This document shows positions 1 to 7,223 of a stretch of 64,000 nucleotides of DNA, piece after piece. The stretch is from positions 62,001 to 126,000 of the forward strand of contig JAXLWN010000006.1 of NCBI GenBank assembly GCA_046328475.1, written 5' to 3'. The translations under genes and the position numbers were made by a program. The notes under the pieces were generated by a model, which made no database searches, had not been told where the DNA came from, and saw only the letters and a program-made list of their open reading frames with translations. The number at the start of each line of letters is the position of its first letter. Position 1 is the first letter of the stretch. This stretch comes from CADCWN01 sp046328475 (GTDB lineage Bacteria > Chloroflexota > Chloroflexia > Thermomicrobiales > CADCWN01).

Positions 1-972
1 AGCTACGACGCGATCCACGGCCACTATTGGCTCTCCGGCTGGGTCGCGCTGCTGCTGCGCCGCTATTGGGACGCGCCCACCATCCAGATGTTCCACACCC
101 TCGCCGCGCTCAAGCTCGACGCGGCGCGCGGTGCCGCCGACGGCCAGGAACCGCAGTTGCGCGTCGATACCGAGCGGCGCATCATCGAGCAAATCGACAC
201 GATCATCGCCGCCAACGCGCGCGAACGCGCCGAGATGATCTGGTGGTACGGCCGCACCAGCAACAACATCGCCACCGTGCCCTGCGGCATCGACCTCGAA
301 CTCTTCCGCCCGCAGGACCGCGCCGCCGCCCGCGCCACGCTCGGCCTCGGCCCTGAGCCGACCATGCTCTACGTCGGCCGGATCGACCCGGTGAAGGGGA
401 TCGACTTCCTGCTCGACGGCTTCACGCGCCTCCACGAGCGCTGGCAGGGCGACGTGGCTCCGCGCCTCCTCCTCGTCGGCGGCACGCTGATCGACGGCGA
501 ACTCGGCCCCGACCTCGCCGCCTTGCGTGCCGCCGCCGCCGCACGCGGCATCGCCGAGCACATCACCTTCTGCGGCCCGCAGCCGCACGACGCCCTCCCG
601 ACCTACTACGCCGCGACCGACCTCACCGTCGTCCCCTCGCGCTACGAATCGTTCGGACTGGTGGCCGTCGAGTCGATGGCCTGCGGCACCCCGGTCGTCG
701 CCTCGCGCGCCGGTGGCCTCGCCTACACCATCGAAGACGAGCAGAATGGCTTCCTCGTCCCCTACGGCGACGCCGATACCCTCGCGGCCACGCTCGACCG
801 CGCCCTCGGCGACAGCGCCCTGCGCGCACGCCTGGTCCACGGCGCGCTCGCCACCGCCGCGCAATACGATTGGGAGCGGATCACCGACCGCATCCTCGAA
901 ATCTATCGCACCGCCCGCCAGCACGACGCACTCGTCGCGGAAACCGACGCCCGCCTCGCCGTCGGCGACTGA
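1..972 (+). CDS. Glycosyltransferase family 4 (GT-B), 5' end outside window
   Basis: The reading frame is open from base 1, so the start lies upstream; 323 residues are visible. The motif HGHYWLSG (residues 7-14) is typical of the acceptor half of sucrose-phosphate-synthase/MshA-like GT4 enzymes. The C-terminal half has the nucleotide-sugar domain: YVGRIDPVKGI near residue 124 and the E-x7-E signature in YESFGLVAVESMACGTP near residue 217. The family transfers a sugar from a nucleotide sugar in the cytoplasm; donor and acceptor cannot be told from sequence alone. The gene ends at TGA 970-972 and is followed by a strong hairpin. Family call is firm, substrate unknown. Confidence 0.9.
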   Translation, partial: SYDAIHGHYWLSGWVALLLRRYWDAPTIQMFHTLAALKLDAARGAADGQEPQLRVDTERRIIEQIDTIIAANARERAEMIWWYGRTSNNIATVPCGIDLELFRPQDRAAARATLGLGPEPTMLYVGRIDPVKGIDFLLDGFTRLHERWQGDVAPRLLLVGGTLIDGELGPDLAALRAAAAARGIAEHITFCGPQPHDALPTYYAATDLTVVPSRYESFGLVAVESMACGTPVVASRAGGLAYTIEDEQNGFLVPYGDADTLAATLDRALGDSALRARLVHGALATAAQYDWERITDRILEIYRTARQHDALVAETDARLAVGD

Positions 973-1002
973 GCGGCAACGTCGACACGGTGTTCAACTG
1001 AA

Positions 1003-1052
1003 CGTCCGGGTTGTGCGGCAATCGCAAGCATCATTGCCGCACAACCCGGACG
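1003..1052 (+). terminator. Perfect 20-bp hairpin downstream of the glycosyltransferase
   Basis: Bases 1003-1022 and 1033-1052 are perfect reverse complements with a 10-base loop. The hairpin starts 30 bases after the stop codon. There is no T-tract, so it is either a non-canonical terminator, an mRNA-stabilising structure or a dispersed repeat. Confidence 0.6.
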
Positions 1053-1080
1053 AGATTCAGGAAGTGTAATCATCATTCCA

Positions 1081-1401
1081 ATGAACCTGGGACAACCACT
1101 GCGCCAACTCGCCCGCAACTTGCGCCCGCCGCGCCGCCTCAGCGTGCGCGAGGCGTGGCTGAATCACGAGCACTACGCCGGGAAGCGCATCAGCCTCGTC
1201 GGCAACGTTCGCGCCTTCGACGAGGCTAGCCCCGCCGCCTATTTCACGCTCGATGATGGCCCCGCCCGCGTCGGCCTGCGCACCGACGCGGGCGTACTGC
1301 GGCCACTCATCGGGCAAAATGTGCGGGCGGTTGGTCTCCTCACGTTCAAGCCCGGAGTGGGTATCTTCTTGGAAGTGGAAACAATCGCAACGGAAAAGTA
1401 G
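1081..1401 (+). CDS. Small OB-fold-like protein of unknown function
   Basis: A 106-residue protein. From about residue 33 the pattern (GKRISLVGNVRAFDE, then AAYFTLDDG, then GQNVRAVGLLTFKPG, then FLEVETI) is that of a single OB-fold strand order as in tRNA_anti/nucleic-acid-binding small proteins. The N-terminal 30 residues are basic (LRPPRRLS). No catalytic motif and no signal peptide are visible. The ATG follows a weak ribosome site. It converges on trkA with only 13 bases between the stop codons. The fold is an inference from strand pattern; the partner is unknown. Confidence 0.6.
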   Translation: MNLGQPLRQLARNLRPPRRLSVREAWLNHEHYAGKRISLVGNVRAFDEASPAAYFTLDDGPARVGLRTDAGVLRPLIGQNVRAVGLLTFKPGVGIFLEVETIATEK

Positions 1402-1414
1402 CGCCCCGACCTTA

Positions 1415-2161
1415 TTACCTTGACTCCTTGCCCCTGCTCCGTTTTTTCGGCTGATCGCAGGGGATTTCGTCCAATTTACTCTCCTGGCAAAGCAGGATCA
1501 ATGCATCCCCCGCCCGCAATACCTCATCCGCCTGCGGTTCAGCAATCGTTTCGTCGCCGCGTTGAATGACAAGCACCACAAATGGCAAGCCTCGCTCCAA
1601 CTGCAAATCGGCGAGCCGACGACCAACCCAGGCCTTTGGCGTATCCAGGCGACTGATCCCGATGTCCGGGCCAAGTTCGATATACGCTGTCAGATTGTTC
1701 GCGCGCAGGCTCTGCGCCAGCGCCACGCCGCTTTCATGCTCCGGATAGATCACCCGATCCGCCCCGATCCGTTCGAGAATCTTGCCGTGCAGGTGCGAAC
1801 TCGCCCGCGCCGCGACCAGCGGCACGCCCGCGTCCACCAGCAATGCCGTCACGAATATACTCGCCTCGACATCATCGCCAATCGCGACCACCGCCACATC
1901 AACTTCGCCGAGACCGAGTTCTCGCACCAAACCCTCGTCCACAATCTCCGCCTGAATCGCGTGCGTGACCACATCCTTCGCCTGCTGCACTGCCTCTTCT
2001 TCGCAGTCGATCCCCAGAACCTCGTGACCCCGATCCGCCATGATCCGCGCCACGGTCAAACCGAAACGCCCCAACCCGATCACCGCCACTTGCCGTAGCG
2101 CACTGTCCCGCTCAAACATCGTCTCCATCCACGCGACCACCGCCGACTGCCGACACGTCAC
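1415..2161 (-). CDS. trkA: TrkA/KtrA-type K+ uptake regulatory subunit
   Basis: A 248-residue cytoplasmic gating subunit of a K+ transporter. The RCK-N Rossmann domain begins at VAVIGLGRFGLTVAR (about residues 25-39), with the acidic end of strand 2 in LGIDCEEEAV; an RCK-C domain follows from about residue 160 (GISRLDTPKAWVGRRLADL) to LILLCQ. The family binds NAD(H)/ATP and opens the membrane partner. The chosen start overlaps the trkH stop by four bases, implying translational coupling; internal Met codons at residues 12 and 15 are alternatives. The basic tail (KKRSRGKESR) is unusual. Operon partner trkH lies directly upstream. Confidence 0.92.
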   Translation of the reverse strand: MTCRQSAVVAWMETMFERDSALRQVAVIGLGRFGLTVARIMADRGHEVLGIDCEEEAVQQAKDVVTHAIQAEIVDEGLVRELGLGEVDVAVVAIGDDVEASIFVTALLVDAGVPLVAARASSHLHGKILERIGADRVIYPEHESGVALAQSLRANNLTAYIELGPDIGISRLDTPKAWVGRRLADLQLERGLPFVVLVIQRGDETIAEPQADEVLRAGDALILLCQESKLDEIPCDQPKKRSRGKESR

Positions 2162-3588
2162 CCGATCCGCATCGGCTCCACCGGCAGGCGGTATCGCTCA
2201 TCACTTCGCCGTGCAGTCAACGCCAGTGCCACGGTGACCGGACCGAGCCGCCCGACAAACATCATCGCCACCAGCAGCAACTTAGTCGCTGCGTGCGCCT
2301 GGGGCGGCAGTCCAGTCGAGAAACCAACCGTGCCGAACGCCGACGTCACATCAAAGAGCACATGCAGGAAGGGTATGCCTAGCCGCCGACCTTCGATCAG
2401 ACTGATCGCCAGCGCCACATTGACGATCAGCAGGAAGGCGAGCAGCGTCACCGCCAGTGCCTGCCCGACCTGCGGCCCGGCAATTCGTCGCTTCAGCAGC
2501 GTCGCGTCCGGTTGCCCCCGCAGCGTACTCATCACGGCGGCGATCAGCACGGCGACGGTCGTCAGTTTGATGCCACCGGCCATCGAACCGGGTGCGCCAC
2601 CCAGAAACATCAACCCGAGCAGGAAAAAGAGGGAGCGCTCGTCGGCCCTGGCCAGATCCCAGGTGGCAAATCCCGCTGTGCGCGAAGCCGTCGCGTGGAA
2701 GAGTGCATTCACCACCCTGTCGACGAGCGGCAAGGTGCCGAAACTCGCGTCGTTGCCAGACTCCGTCAGCAGCAACAGCGCCGTCCCGCCGACCAGCAGG
2801 ATCGCCGTCCCCAGCAGCACCACCTTGCTATCGAGGGTGAGTCGCCGCCAGCCCCGCACCCGGGCGAGATCGAGCATGGTCACGACACTCAAGCCGCCGA
2901 GCGCGATCAGGGCGGCGATCGTCAGCAGCAATGCCGGGTCATGTTGGTAGTCACTCAGGCTACGGAAGCTCCCGAAGAGATCGAAACTGCCGTTAGTGAA
3001 GGCCGAAACGGCGTGAAATATCGCGAACCACAGCCCCTCGCCGACGCCATAGCGCGGCGTGAGCCGGATCCAGAGGATGAGCGCGCCGATAGTCTCACAG
3101 GCCAGGGCCAGGGCAACGGTTTGCAGGATCAGCGCCCGCCCCCCGGCAAGGCCGGTAATCGCACCGGTCTCCTGCAGAACCAGCCGCTCCCGCAGGTTCG
3201 GTCGTCGACCGAACAGGGCGCGCAACGCAGTCACCCCGATCATGAAGCCCAGCCCGCCGACCTGCATCAGCGCGGCGATGACCACCTGCCCGAACGGACT
3301 CCAGTACGTGCCGGTATCGACGACCACCATCCCGGTCACGCAGACAGCCGAAGTTGCGGTGAATAATGCCGTGAGCGGGTCGGAGTGTGTGTTGCGCGCA
3401 CTGAACGGCAGGAGTAACGCCAGCGTGCCAATCGCAATCAGTAGCGCGAACCCGGCCACAAGCAACAGCGGCCGTCGCAGCGGTGCCGCGCGCAAGCGCC
3501 AGGCAAACCGACGCGACAGTTGCACCCGAATGTGGCGAGGCGCACCAAGCGGCAGCCGCACGCGCGCTCGCCGCTGCTCTCGATGCAT
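2158..3588 (-). CDS. trkH: TrkH/KtrB-type K+ transporter membrane subunit
   Basis: A 476-residue polytopic membrane protein of the SKT (TrkH/KtrB) superfamily that forms the K+-conducting pore. Four pore-loop repeats are recognisable from their Thr/Gly-rich turns: TATSAVCVTGMVVVDTG, HAVSAFTNGSFDLFG, HATASRTAGFATWDL and FDVTSAFGTVGFSTG. A GGAPGSMAGGIKLTT segment matches the conserved region before the last repeat. The basic N terminus (about 40 residues) precedes the first helix. trkA follows with a 4-base overlap, so the pair is one operon for K+ homeostasis. Confidence 0.93.
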   Translation of the reverse strand: MHREQRRARVRLPLGAPRHIRVQLSRRFAWRLRAAPLRRPLLLVAGFALLIAIGTLALLLPFSARNTHSDPLTALFTATSAVCVTGMVVVDTGTYWSPFGQVVIAALMQVGGLGFMIGVTALRALFGRRPNLRERLVLQETGAITGLAGGRALILQTVALALACETIGALILWIRLTPRYGVGEGLWFAIFHAVSAFTNGSFDLFGSFRSLSDYQHDPALLLTIAALIALGGLSVVTMLDLARVRGWRRLTLDSKVVLLGTAILLVGGTALLLLTESGNDASFGTLPLVDRVVNALFHATASRTAGFATWDLARADERSLFFLLGLMFLGGAPGSMAGGIKLTTVAVLIAAVMSTLRGQPDATLLKRRIAGPQVGQALAVTLLAFLLIVNVALAISLIEGRRLGIPFLHVLFDVTSAFGTVGFSTGLPPQAHAATKLLLVAMMFVGRLGPVTVALALTARRSDERYRLPVEPMRIG

Positions 3589-3614
3589 CCTCGCCTCACC
3601 GACTGAATTCCTTC

Positions 3615-4169
3615 TTACGGAGCGTCTACCGTGTACTTCGCCGGGACGTAGCCCGTCTTGCCATCGGGCGTGCGGACATTGTGCCAGAGCTCTCCCTCAG
3701 CGGTCACATCCGCTCCGATCGCCACCAACTCCGTCCCATCCGCGTAGGCAGGGTTAATCCGGTCGGCCATGCTCGGCGTCTTGCGCAGGTAAACGCCATC
3801 GCCATCGGTATTGCCCACCAGGTAGACCTTCGGCTTCGTCGAAGCCGCCGCCGACGCCACCGCCGACGCCGCAGCAGCGGCCGACGGCCGCGCCGCACTT
3901 GCCGCCGCACTCGGCGCGACACTGGCCACCGGTGGTGCCGAACTCGACGGTGCCGTGATCGGCTGGCCGACCGCAGTCACCGTCGGCGTCGGTGATGGCG
4001 ACGCGTTGCGCCGACTGAACACCGCCGCCCCGACCAGGATCACGATCACCACGACCGCCACCGCCAGGATCGCGGGCGAAAACCGCCCAGGCGACCAGCC
4101 ACCCGGGAAACGACTCCGCTGCCCACCACCATAGCCCATCGGCTCGCTCGGGCCGGGCTGGAACGACAT
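3615..4169 (-). CDS. Membrane-anchored SH3-domain protein with Ala/Ser/Pro linker
   Basis: A 184-residue protein. Residues 1-32 are Gly/Pro-rich and cytoplasmic; one transmembrane helix (AILAVAVVVIVILVGAAVF, about 33-51) is followed by an extracellular Pro/Ser/Ala linker of some 60 residues and a bacterial SH3 domain (about 113-184: YLVGNTDGDGVYLRKTP ... LWHNVRTPDGKTGYVPAKY). Bacterial SH3 domains usually bind cell-wall peptides. The start has a good ribosome site (ggaggtgcgaa). The gene lies just downstream of trkH-trkA's promoter side and reads the same way, but 26 bases separate them, so cotranscription is possible. The linker composition matches the substrate-binding lipoproteins at 18.3-22.7 kb. 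Confidence 0.8.
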   Translation of the reverse strand: MSFQPGPSEPMGYGGGQRSRFPGGWSPGRFSPAILAVAVVVIVILVGAAVFSRRNASPSPTPTVTAVGQPITAPSSSAPPVASVAPSAAASAARPSAAAAASAVASAAASTKPKVYLVGNTDGDGVYLRKTPSMADRINPAYADGTELVAIGADVTAEGELWHNVRTPDGKTGYVPAKYTVDAP

Positions 4170-4352
4170 TTCGCACCTCCACGTCAGTTGGATCGCAGTC
4201 GCTCCGCCACATTATCGCCAATCGCGCGCCTCCCCGCCACAGCATGGCGGCTAGACCAATGATGCCCGCGCATGGTCAATCGTGGCGAAACTGGGCGACG
4301 AACAACCCGAACACCCGCTGACAGTTACTGTACGGACATGTTATAACACAAA

Positions 4353-4384
4353 GGGCGGCGGGTGGCACTCGCCACCCGCCGCCC
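4353..4384 (-). terminator. 14-bp GC hairpin after the ring-cleaving dioxygenase
   Basis: Bases 4353-4366 pair perfectly with 4371-4384 around a 4-base loop. Read on the minus strand the stem is followed by a T-rich stretch (tttgtgttataaca), as expected for an intrinsic terminator of the dioxygenase gene. An outer 9-base inverted repeat (4329-4337 with 4391-4399) encloses it. Confidence 0.75.
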
Positions 4385-4403
4385 AGCAACGTCCGTACAC
4401 TGC

Positions 4404-5504
4404 CTATGAGCGCGCCACCCCAAGCGGATTGAGATGCGATGCAATTTCCCCGCGCCGCGACTCCAGCCAGGGCGGCAGCTTGAGACTCGTGCCGAGGTCA
4501 GCGGCGGCTTCATCCGCCGTAAAGCCAGGACCGGCCGTGGCGAGCTCAACGATGTGCCCATCGGGATCTTGCGTGTAGATGCTGTTGAAGTAGACCCGAT
4601 CCATCACCGGCGAGACGCGCAGCCCGGCCGCGACCAGCCGCTCGCGCCAGGCGAGTTGCGCCTCGTCGTCGGGCACGCTCAGCGCGAAGTGGTGCGTCTG
4701 CCCCGCGCCCATCTTCGCGGGGCGCTCGCGGTCCCCCTTGCGCTCGAAGTAGGTGATGATCGTCCCCGGCGAGCCATCGCCCACGCCCCAGTACCAGTGC
4801 GCCGAGGTCGGATCGTCAAAATTGCTCGTCATCTTCACCCGACGCATCCCGAGCAAGCCGCCGAAAAACGCATCCGTGCGCTGAATATCCGCGCCAATCG
4901 CCGTGATGTGGTGCATCCCGCGCGACAGCGCTATGCCGGGATCGATCGTCTCGACCGGTTCGGGCCAGGTCTCGGCCGCGATGCGCGCGTGGTCGCGATT
5001 GGCGACGATCATCCCGGCGGGTGGGTCGCGCCGTTCCTGCCCGAGCGCGTCGGGGGCCTCGTCGATCGTCCAACCCGGCCCGCGCGTCGCAATTTCGAGG
5101 ATCGTGCCATCGGGATCGTTGAAGTAGATCGACTCGAAATAGTGCCGGTCGAGCGGGCCATTCACGCGCAGCCCCAGGTCGGTCAACCGCCGCTTCCAGC
5201 GCAATAGCCCATCGCGGTCGGCGACCGCGAGCGCGAGATGGTGCGTGCCGCCAATGCCCGGTGCCCCCTTCGGCGCACCCGGCCACTCGAAGAAGGTGAT
5301 CGCCGTGCCGGGTCGCCCCAGTTCATCCCCGAAGTAGAGGTGATAGCTACCCGGATCGTCGAAGTTGACCGTCTGCTTCACCAGCCGCAACCCGAGGACG
5401 CGCGTATAAAAATCGACCGTCCGCGCCGCGTCGCTCGCCACGATCGTGATGTGATGAATGCCCTGGATCGCCTGATCCTCGCGGATCGCCAGCAACGCAG
5501 TCAT
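4404..5504 (-). CDS. Ring-cleaving dioxygenase, glyoxalase superfamily (MhqO-like)
   Basis: A 366-residue protein made of two fused glyoxalase/VOC modules, each starting with a metal-binding His in IHHIT (residue about 17) or MHHITAIG (about 165). Each module carries a second His at the QTHHFAL / GTHHLAL motif and a Glu in the NDPDG or QDPDG strand (TILEIAT, HIVELAT), giving the 2-His-1-Glu metal site. This is the MhqO/LinE-like family, which opens hydroquinone or catechol-type rings. The ATG at 5504 was chosen because AGGAGG lies seven bases upstream; the longer open frame has no ribosome site. A palindrome lies just upstream (5546-5559). Esterase and nitroreductase neighbours suggest quinone detoxification. 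Confidence 0.88.
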   Translation of the reverse strand: MTALLAIREDQAIQGIHHITIVASDAARTVDFYTRVLGLRLVKQTVNFDDPGSYHLYFGDELGRPGTAITFFEWPGAPKGAPGIGGTHHLALAVADRDGLLRWKRRLTDLGLRVNGPLDRHYFESIYFNDPDGTILEIATRGPGWTIDEAPDALGQERRDPPAGMIVANRDHARIAAETWPEPVETIDPGIALSRGMHHITAIGADIQRTDAFFGGLLGMRRVKMTSNFDDPTSAHWYWGVGDGSPGTIITYFERKGDRERPAKMGAGQTHHFALSVPDDEAQLAWRERLVAAGLRVSPVMDRVYFNSIYTQDPDGHIVELATAGPGFTADEAAADLGTSLKLPPWLESRRGEIASHLNPLGVARS

Positions 5505-5545
5505 CGCCAAGCCTCCTATCGTCCCAGCCATCACATTGCGGCCGA

Positions 5546-5559
5546 GTTTAGCACTAAAC
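5546..5559 (-). promoter_or_regulatory. Candidate operator GTTTAG-N2-CTAAAC
   Basis: A perfect 6+6 palindrome 41 bases upstream of the dioxygenase start codon. An almost identical 14-mer (one mismatch) stands upstream of the nitroreductase gene at 7084-7097. The shared sequence in front of two genes of one cluster suggests a common repressor, of MarR or similar type; no such regulator gene is adjacent. Confidence 0.55.
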
Positions 5560-5613
5560 CTATATCGCAACAAACACCCCCTCCGGGCACACCGCCTGCG
5601 CCCTGGAGGGGGC

Positions 5614-6270
5614 CTACTTCGCAGTCAGACCCGAGACCAGCGCCTGCACCCAGGCGATCTCGTCCTGGTTGACCTCGTGCCCCATGCCGGGATACAGGCG
5701 CATCGTCACCTCCCCGCCGAGACGCTTCAGAACTTCCGCGCTCTCGATCACGCGCTCTTTCGGAATGTGGAAATCGACATCGCTGCACCCGAGAAAAATC
5801 GGCGTAGCAACGAGCGAACCGGGATAGTCGCGCGGCGTACCGTCCGGGCCGATCAGCCCGCCGCTCAAACCCACGACGCCACCCCAGCGCCGCGCATTCC
5901 GCGCCGCAAACTCGGTCGCCAGGCACGCGCCCTGCGAGAAGCCGAGCAGCACCACGCGCTCGGGCGAAAGCCCCGCCTCCCCAACGCGCGCCACCAATCC
6001 GTCCAACAACGCCAGCGCCGACGAAAGCCAGGGTTCGTTCGCTTCCAGCGGCTCCATGAAGCGCTGGGGATACCACGTCGCCCCCGCCGCCTGGGGCGCG
6101 AGGTATGCAATACCATCGGACCGCCAGAGTTGCCGCAGCGACAGAATCTCCCGCGCGGACGCCCCCCGCCCGTGGATCATGATCATCGCCGCCTGCGCCT
6201 CCGCCAGCGGCGTCCCGGCGACATACACCTGCGCACCCGCGTGCGGCCCGGATGGTTGTTGGGTCTCCAT
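5614..6270 (-). CDS. Alpha/beta hydrolase, phospholipase/carboxylesterase family (MhqD-like)
   Basis: A 218-residue serine hydrolase. The oxyanion motif MIHGRGASAREI is near residue 32; the nucleophile elbow is GFSQGA (about residue 107); the acid is probably the Asp of LGCSDVDFHIP and the base is the His of PGMGHEVNQDE. Length and motifs fit the carboxylesterase/phospholipase family (Abhydrolase_2) that includes B. subtilis MhqD. The Met at 6270 has agaaggg just upstream; the longer open frame is not supported. It lies between the dioxygenase and nitroreductase on the same strand. The substrate is inferred only from context. Confidence 0.85.
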   Translation of the reverse strand: METQQPSGPHAGAQVYVAGTPLAEAQAAMIMIHGRGASAREILSLRQLWRSDGIAYLAPQAAGATWYPQRFMEPLEANEPWLSSALALLDGLVARVGEAGLSPERVVLLGFSQGACLATEFAARNARRWGGVVGLSGGLIGPDGTPRDYPGSLVATPIFLGCSDVDFHIPKERVIESAEVLKRLGGEVTMRLYPGMGHEVNQDEIAWVQALVSGLTAK

Positions 6271-6296
6271 TCCCTTCTGCCTTGTGTCAATCGTCC

Positions 6297-6377
6297 GGTT
6301 CGAAGGTTCGAAGGTTCGAAAGTTCGAAAGTTCAAGTACCCAACCTTCGAACCTTCCAACCTTCCAACCTTCGAACA
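6297..6377. repeat. 8-base tandem repeats (ggttcgaa) in inverted arrangement
   Basis: The left half repeats ggttcgaa / agttcgaa about five times. The right half repeats the reverse complement (aaccttcg / aaccttcc). The two halves can fold into one long imperfect hairpin between the nitroreductase stop and the esterase start. A related tract lies at 46273-46399. Confidence 0.85.
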
Positions 6378-6385
6378 GTCGCCCC

Positions 6386-7018
6386 CTACTCGCCCCCCGC
6401 CAGATTCGCGCTCTCCCCAAATCGCCCCGCATAGATGAACGACGAGAGCGGCTTGCGCTGGCGCTCGGCCATCTCGCGCAGCTGCAATTCCGCCGGGAGC
6501 GCCGAGTGGATCCCCTGATAGCCGATCGCAATCGCCACGATCGCCTCGTGCGACGGCGGGATGGCATAGACCTCGCGCGCCCGCTCGAAGTCGAACCCGG
6601 CCATCTGGTGCGCGGCCAGGCCCAGTTCCACGCCCTGGAGCACCAGGTTCTCGGCCGCCATCCCCAGGTCGTACAGCGCGTGGCGCGCTTCCTTCCCCTC
6701 GTCGCGAATCCGCTGCGTCACACCGATCAGCAGCAGCGACGCGTGCCGCGCCCAGTTCTGATTCGAGGGATTGAGCAAGTCCAGCATCGTGGCGAAGCCC
6801 TCGGGGTCGCGGAAGCGGTCGGCGACGATGAAGCTCCACGGCTGCCCGTTGCCCGCCGACGGTGCCCAGCGCGCCGCTTCGAAGAGGCTACGCTGCAACT
6901 CCGGGCTGATCGCTTGATCGGCGAAGGCGCGCGGACTCCAGCGCCGCTGGATCAGGTCGTGGATCGGGTGATCGCTCGCCGCCGGCTTCGCGATCAGGGC
7001 CTGCTCACCAACAGTCAT
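6386..7018 (-). CDS. Nitroreductase-family FMN oxidoreductase (MhqN-like)
   Basis: A 210-residue flavoprotein. RRWSPRAFADQAIS (about 26-39) is the N-terminal FMN-phosphate motif of the nitroreductase fold, followed by AARWAPSAGNGQPW (about 50-63). The C-terminal part shows GVELGLAAHQMAGFD and a final basic FMN contact region. The family reduces quinones, nitroaromatics or enones with NAD(P)H in the cytoplasm. It has a strong ribosome site (gaggaggatgtag). Together with the dioxygenase and esterase it matches the content of the Bacillus MhqR regulon, and it shares that cluster's candidate operator. The exact electron acceptor is unknown. Confidence 0.88.
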   Translation of the reverse strand: MTVGEQALIAKPAASDHPIHDLIQRRWSPRAFADQAISPELQRSLFEAARWAPSAGNGQPWSFIVADRFRDPEGFATMLDLLNPSNQNWARHASLLLIGVTQRIRDEGKEARHALYDLGMAAENLVLQGVELGLAAHQMAGFDFERAREVYAIPPSHEAIVAIAIGYQGIHSALPAELQLREMAERQRKPLSSFIYAGRFGESANLAGGE

Positions 7019-7083
7019 CTACATCCTCCTCATTCCAAACCAAGCGGGTGCTATTCCCCAACACGCGCTCACTCCCGCCATTC

Positions 7084-7097
7084 GTTTATCACTAAAC
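7084..7097 (-). promoter_or_regulatory. Candidate operator, second copy of the GTTTA...TAAAC palindrome
   Basis: The 14-mer differs at one position from the palindrome at 5546-5559. It lies 65 bases upstream of the nitroreductase ATG and about 126 bases from the divergent dynamin-like gene. Confidence 0.5.
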
Positions 7098-7223
7098 CGT
7101 ACAGGGCAAGCTTTATTCCCGAGTCCCACAATGCAACGTTGGCACCACCCTTGCCGTACATGATCTCGTGCCGGGGTGCGCCCGCGTCGCGCTGCGACAT
7201 GCCCCCGGGAGAAGGAGCAAACA

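Noticed and set aside
6297..6377. tRNA-like ggttcgaa T-loop sequence
   Set aside because: The motif is part of a tandem repeat; no cloverleaf, anticodon arm or acceptor stem can be folded.
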